DNA of 8,447 nucleotides from Rhodospirillales bacterium (GTDB lineage: Bacteria; Pseudomonadota; Alphaproteobacteria; Geminicoccales; Geminicoccaceae): assembly GCA_007131045.1 (NCBI GenBank), contig SLRI01000237.1, forward strand, positions 1-8,447, in the 5' to 3' direction. Position 1 is the first letter of the stretch. Each line of letters opens with the position of its first letter. Of the stretch, positions 5,382 to 8,447 are shown one piece after another. A program made the position numbers and the translations under genes. A model generated the notes under the pieces. The model made no database searches. It was not told the origin of the DNA and saw nothing but the letters and a program-made list of their open reading frames with translations.

Positions 5382-5400
5382 TCCCGCCACGCAGCCCTTT

Positions 5401-6939
5401 TCAGAGCAGCCAATGGATGGGCAGGATGGCAGCGATGCCCGCCCCGAGCCAGCGCAACAGGCCGGCGCCGGGCTCGCGGTCGTGGTGGATCTCACCCTCC
5501 GGTGTCGTCTCGATCCACGAGAGCCGGCTTTCCTCGCCCATCACCACCCGATAGGCATGCTCGGTCAGCCGCTCGTCGAAGAACCGGTGCAGGCCTTGGG
5601 CCAGCACCGGGCTTTCGATGACGATGCCCATCTCGGTGTTGAGCCAGGCCGAGCGCTGGTCGAGATTGAGCGAGCCCACGAACAGCCGCCGGCCGTCGAT
5701 CGCCGCCGCCTTGGCGTGCAGCGTGCCGCCGGAGCCCGGCGGGCCGGGGGCGCGTTCGCCGAAGTGGGGATCGGCGCCATGCGCCTTCATCTCCCAGACC
5801 TCGACCCCGGCGAGCAGCAGCGGCCGGCGGCGGGCCAGGTGGCCCGCATGGGCGATCGGCACGTCGATCCCGGCGAGCGAGTTGGTGAGGATGCGCAGCT
5901 CGACTCCCTGGTCCACCCACTGGGCGAAGGTGTCGATCCAGGGTCGGCTAATGACGAGATAGGCCGAGACGATATCGAGCCGCTGCACCGGCACGCCCAT
6001 GGCGACGAGCAGTGCCGGAATGACCAGATCGGGGCCGATGCCGGCGACCCCGTCGATCTTCGCCGGCGGATCGACGATCAGCCGGGCAGGTGCCCATTCG
6101 AGCGCCAGCGCGCCCAGGGGATCGGCGAGAATCGCCGCATCCAGGCTCGCGAGATAGGCCGCCGCCGCGTCGGACTCGAGCGTCCGCGCGAACCGGCCCG
6201 CAAGATAGGCCGGGGTCGGCCGCAGCCAAGGCCTGATGATGCTCGCTGCCGGATAGGCGTGAACGCTGTTCCAATAGGCATCGAACTGCCCGGCGACGGC
6301 CTCGACGATGGGCCCGACCGCCAGAATGTCCAGATCCGCGAACGCCCCCTCTGCCGCGAGGCCGGCATAGGCGTCGCCGATATTCCGGCCGCCGGCGATC
6401 GACACGGCGCTGTCGGCGGTGAACGATTTGTTGTGCATCCGCCGGTTGCTGCCGTGAAAATCGAGGACGAGATCGACCAGGCGCATGTAGCGGTTGGGAA
6501 AGGGGTTGAAGAGGCGGACCTCGATCGACGGGTGCGCGTCGAGCCGCAGGAGCGCCCGATCGAGCCCGACGGTGTGCAGATCGTCGAGCAGCAGCCGCAC
6601 ACGCACCCCGCGCTCCGCCGCCTGGTGGACGGCATGAAAGAGCAGCCAGCCGGCGGTGTCGTCGTGCCATGTATAGTATTGCAGATCGAGCGAGCGCTCG
6701 GCCGCGGCCGCGAGGCCCAGCTGGACCGCAAAGGCCGTGCGCGGATTGCCGAGGAGGTGGAAACCCGAATGATCGGCCTGCGGCCGTCCGAGGCCCGCCG
6801 CCGCCCGGCCGAGACCGGTCGTCTCGGCCTCGGCGAAGGCCCGGCTCGGCACCCGATCGAGCTCCGGCAAGCGCCCGGCGCAGGCGGCGAGCAGCAAAAC
6901 CAGGCCGAGCGCCAGGACGGCACGGGTCGTGCCGGTCAT
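5401..6939 (-). CDS. clsC: ClsC-type cardiolipin synthase (phospholipase D superfamily lipoprotein)
   Basis: A 512-residue enzyme expected to make cardiolipin by phosphatidyl transfer. It has two HKD catalytic motifs: H169-N-K171-x4-D176 followed by GGRNIGD, and H408-A-K410-x4-D415 followed by GSLNLDQRS. Other ClsC hallmarks are LDLQYYTWHDD, LLLDDLHTVGLD and LTNSLAG, and the hydrophobic C-terminal end AILPIHWLL closely mirrors that of E. coli ClsC. The N-terminus has a lipoprotein signal with lipobox LLAAC, Cys20 being the predicted lipidated residue, so it is likely membrane-anchored and faces the periplasm. I chose the ATG at 6939: GGGAGG stands seven bases upstream and the signal peptide then starts normally. 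A GTG 12 codons earlier (6975) would overlap the preceding gene. It follows the Dabb gene by 25 bases, probably in one operon. E. coli ClsC works with YmdB, of which no homologue is seen here. Confidence 0.92.
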   Translation of the reverse strand: MTGTTRAVLALGLVLLLAACAGRLPELDRVPSRAFAEAETTGLGRAAAGLGRPQADHSGFHLLGNPRTAFAVQLGLAAAAERSLDLQYYTWHDDTAGWLLFHAVHQAAERGVRVRLLLDDLHTVGLDRALLRLDAHPSIEVRLFNPFPNRYMRLVDLVLDFHGSNRRMHNKSFTADSAVSIAGGRNIGDAYAGLAAEGAFADLDILAVGPIVEAVAGQFDAYWNSVHAYPAASIIRPWLRPTPAYLAGRFARTLESDAAAAYLASLDAAILADPLGALALEWAPARLIVDPPAKIDGVAGIGPDLVIPALLVAMGVPVQRLDIVSAYLVISRPWIDTFAQWVDQGVELRILTNSLAGIDVPIAHAGHLARRRPLLLAGVEVWEMKAHGADPHFGERAPGPPGSGGTLHAKAAAIDGRRLFVGSLNLDQRSAWLNTEMGIVIESPVLAQGLHRFFDERLTEHAYRVVMGEESRLSWIETTPEGEIHHDREPGAGLLRWLGAGIAAILPIHWLL

Positions 6940-6964
6940 GAAAGCGCCTCCCAACGGCACCGGC

Positions 6965-7282
6965 TCAGCCGTCACCTCCCCCGTCCATCAGCCCCCCATC
7001 GGCCAGAATATCCGCAGCGAAACGCAGCTCGCGCAGCGGCCGCACCACCCGGATCGCCTCGGCATAGAGCGGGTCCGCCTTGTAGGCCTCGAGGGCCGCG
7101 AGATCGGCGAACTCGCCATAGACCACGATCTGGATGTCGTTGCCGAGCTGGTCGCAGGCGAGGCTGCGCCGGACCTCCAGCCTGGAGGCGGCGGCGATCC
7201 GCTCGAGCGGCTTCAGCCCCGCCTCGATCCGCTCGAGATCGGCCGGTTCCTTGGCCGAGAAGAAGACGATGTGGCGAATCAT
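6965..7282 (-). CDS. Dabb (stress-responsive A/B barrel) domain protein
   Basis: The product has 105 residues. It begins MIRHIVFFSAKEP, the usual first strand of the dimeric alpha/beta barrel (Dabb, PF07876) family. A helix with LERIEAGLKPLERI follows, then the strands LEVRRSL and DIQIVVYGEF, and the typical LAALEAYKADPLY helix segment. The last 12 residues are a Gly/Asp-rich extension (GGLMDGGGDG) not needed for the fold. Family members are small cytoplasmic dimers, some of them enzymes or stress-induced, but most have no known reaction. The start is five bases after the stop of the gamma-glutamyltransferase gene with no Shine-Dalgarno visible, so translation is probably coupled to that gene. 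clsC follows. The fold call is secure; the function is unknown. Confidence 0.85.
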   Translation of the reverse strand: MIRHIVFFSAKEPADLERIEAGLKPLERIAAASRLEVRRSLACDQLGNDIQIVVYGEFADLAALEAYKADPLYAEAIRVVRPLRELRFAADILADGGLMDGGGDG

Positions 7283-7287
7283 CGAGA

Positions 7288-8447
7288 TCAGTACCCGAGC
7301 GCCAAACCGTCCTTCCTGGGATCCGAGCCGCCGATCAGCACGCCGCGCTCGTGATCGACGACGATCACCTGCCCGCCGCCCCAGGGGGTCGCCGCCGGCG
7401 TCGGCTCGTGGCCCATGTCGCGCAACCGCTCGACGGTCGCCGGCGCCACCCCGCTCTCGACCTGCAGCGGCCCCGGATAGGCCATGACGCGCGGCGCATC
7501 GAGCGCTTCCTGCGGGTCCATGCCGTAGTCCAGCAGGTTGACCATGAGGCGGCTGTGCCCCACCGGCTGGTAGTCGCCGCCCATCACCCCGAAGCTGGTC
7601 CAGAGCTTCTCGCCCTTGAAGGCGAGCCCGGGAATGATGGTGTGCATCGGCCGCTTGCGCGGTGCGAGGGCATTCAGGTGGTCGGTCTCGAGGCTGAAGG
7701 CGCGGCCGCGATTGTGGAAGACCACGCCGGTCTCGGGACAGACCAGGCCCGAGCCGAAACTGTCGTAGAGCGAGTTGATGAACGAGCAGGCATTGCCGTC
7801 GCGGTCGACCACGGTGAGGTAGATGGTCTCCTTGTGCTCGGGCAAGAGCGGCGGCGGCAGCGCCGTCATGGCGCGCTCACGGTCGATCCGCCCGGCGAGC
7901 GCCGCCGCATAGGCCCGGTCCAGCAGGCGCTCCATCGGGACGTCGCGCTGCCGCGGATCGGCGATCGCCGCATCCCGATCGCGAAAGGCCAGCCGCGTCA
8001 CCTCGGCCTCGAGGTGCAGCCGCTCGGGACCGTGGGGATCCAAGCCGGCGTGATCGAGGTGCTCCAGGATCTGCAGCATCAAGAGGGCGATGACCCCCTG
8101 CCCGTTGGGCGGACACTCGAACACCCGAACACCCTTGTAGTCGGCGCTGATGGGCTCGACCCATTCGGGCAGGAAATCGGCGAAATCGGCCTCGGTGTGC
8201 AGGCCGCCGAAGCTCTTCAGGCTCGCCACCATCGCACTGGCGAGCGGCCCCTCGTAGAAGGCGTCGGCACCCCGCCCAGCGATCGTCTCCAGCGTCGCCG
8301 CGAGCCGCTCCAAGCGCATGCTGTCGCCGATCTTGGGTGCGGCACCGCCCGGCAGGTAGATCGCCCGGCCGGCTTCGCTGCGCTCGAGCCGCGGTACCGC
8401 GCGCTGCCAGTCGAAGGCGACCTTGGGCTGGACCCGAAAGCCGTCCC
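7288..8447 (-). CDS. ggt: Gamma-glutamyltransferase, YwrD-like (N-terminus beyond window)
   Basis: The frame continues to the right edge, giving 385 visible residues; the N-terminal part lies outside. Before Met at 8319 the frame reads on with DGFRVQPKVAFDW and LPGGAAPKIGD, typical of the large subunit, so 8319 is not the start. These Ntn hydrolases cut themselves before a threonine. Here it is the Thr of TIYLTVVDRDGN, codon 7825-7827, aligned with Thr391 of E. coli GGT. Downstream come the SLYDSFGSG and NRGRAFSL segments, the RPMHTIIP strand, and the FGVMGGDYQPVGH motif common in YwrD and acylase-like GGTs. The C-terminus GGSDPRKDGLALGY is typical of this subgroup. It hydrolyses or transfers gamma-glutamyl groups from glutathione-like substrates; members of this branch may prefer other amides. 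The export signal, if any, is out of view. It is the first visible gene of the ggt-Dabb-clsC run. Confidence 0.93.
   Translation of the reverse strand, partial: DGFRVQPKVAFDWQRAVPRLERSEAGRAIYLPGGAAPKIGDSMRLERLAATLETIAGRGADAFYEGPLASAMVASLKSFGGLHTEADFADFLPEWVEPISADYKGVRVFECPPNGQGVIALLMLQILEHLDHAGLDPHGPERLHLEAEVTRLAFRDRDAAIADPRQRDVPMERLLDRAYAAALAGRIDRERAMTALPPPLLPEHKETIYLTVVDRDGNACSFINSLYDSFGSGLVCPETGVVFHNRGRAFSLETDHLNALAPRKRPMHTIIPGLAFKGEKLWTSFGVMGGDYQPVGHSRLMVNLLDYGMDPQEALDAPRVMAYPGPLQVESGVAPATVERLRDMGHEPTPAATPWGGGQVIVVDHERGVLIGGSDPRKDGLALGY

Noticed and set aside
5246..5413. N-terminal 56-codon extension of ParA
   Set aside because: Not ParA-like, rich in Arg, Cys and Pro. It covers the dyad region and ends just before a canonical ParA start.

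Overview
The window is GC-rich DNA with codon use typical of an alphaproteobacterium. The assignment rests on base composition and on the protein types (ClsC-like lipoprotein, YwrD-type gamma-glutamyltransferase, AHL-lactonase-like MBL protein, ParA with a small RHH partner). It could be chromosome, chromid or large plasmid; nothing in the sequence decides this. No tRNA, rRNA, CRISPR array or insertion sequence was seen.

Left part (1-3434, plus strand). After the last 34 residues of an unidentified gene (2-106) comes a 314-base gene-free leader. It holds an AT-richer patch, a weak sigma70-like promoter candidate and a compact UUCG-capped hairpin. Three co-oriented genes follow. The first encodes a small protein resembling the YbaY/YscW-type beta-sandwich family (421-798). 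The second encodes a 675-residue astacin (M12A) zinc metalloprotease carrying five 50-residue bacterial tandem repeats (BTRD1-like) and a low-complexity acidic tail (882-2909). The third encodes a small cysteine-rich protein with a Sec signal peptide (3000-3434). Genes two and three have strong Shine-Dalgarno sequences, and a long GC hairpin plus a palindrome with a T tract lies between them. This is the least ordinary part of the window. The protease has no visible Sec signal, only two cysteines, and a Cys where the astacin prosegment normally has its inhibitory Asp.

Right part (3459-8447, all minus strand, read right to left). A likely operon encodes a gamma-glutamyltransferase (truncated by the window edge), a Dabb-domain protein and a ClsC-type cardiolipin synthase lipoprotein, with gaps of 5 and 25 bases. 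After a 155-base intergenic region rich in dyads comes a ParA ATPase overlapping a ribbon-helix-helix partner gene by 26 bases. A separate MBL-fold, AHL-lactonase-like hydrolase follows and converges on the cysteine-rich protein gene.

The right-hand genes are recognisable families in a plausible but not obviously linked order. The protease locus on the left is the best candidate for new biology: a regulated, possibly thiol-switched protease with a carbohydrate- or peptide-binding-like repeat array, encoded beside two small proteins of unknown role.
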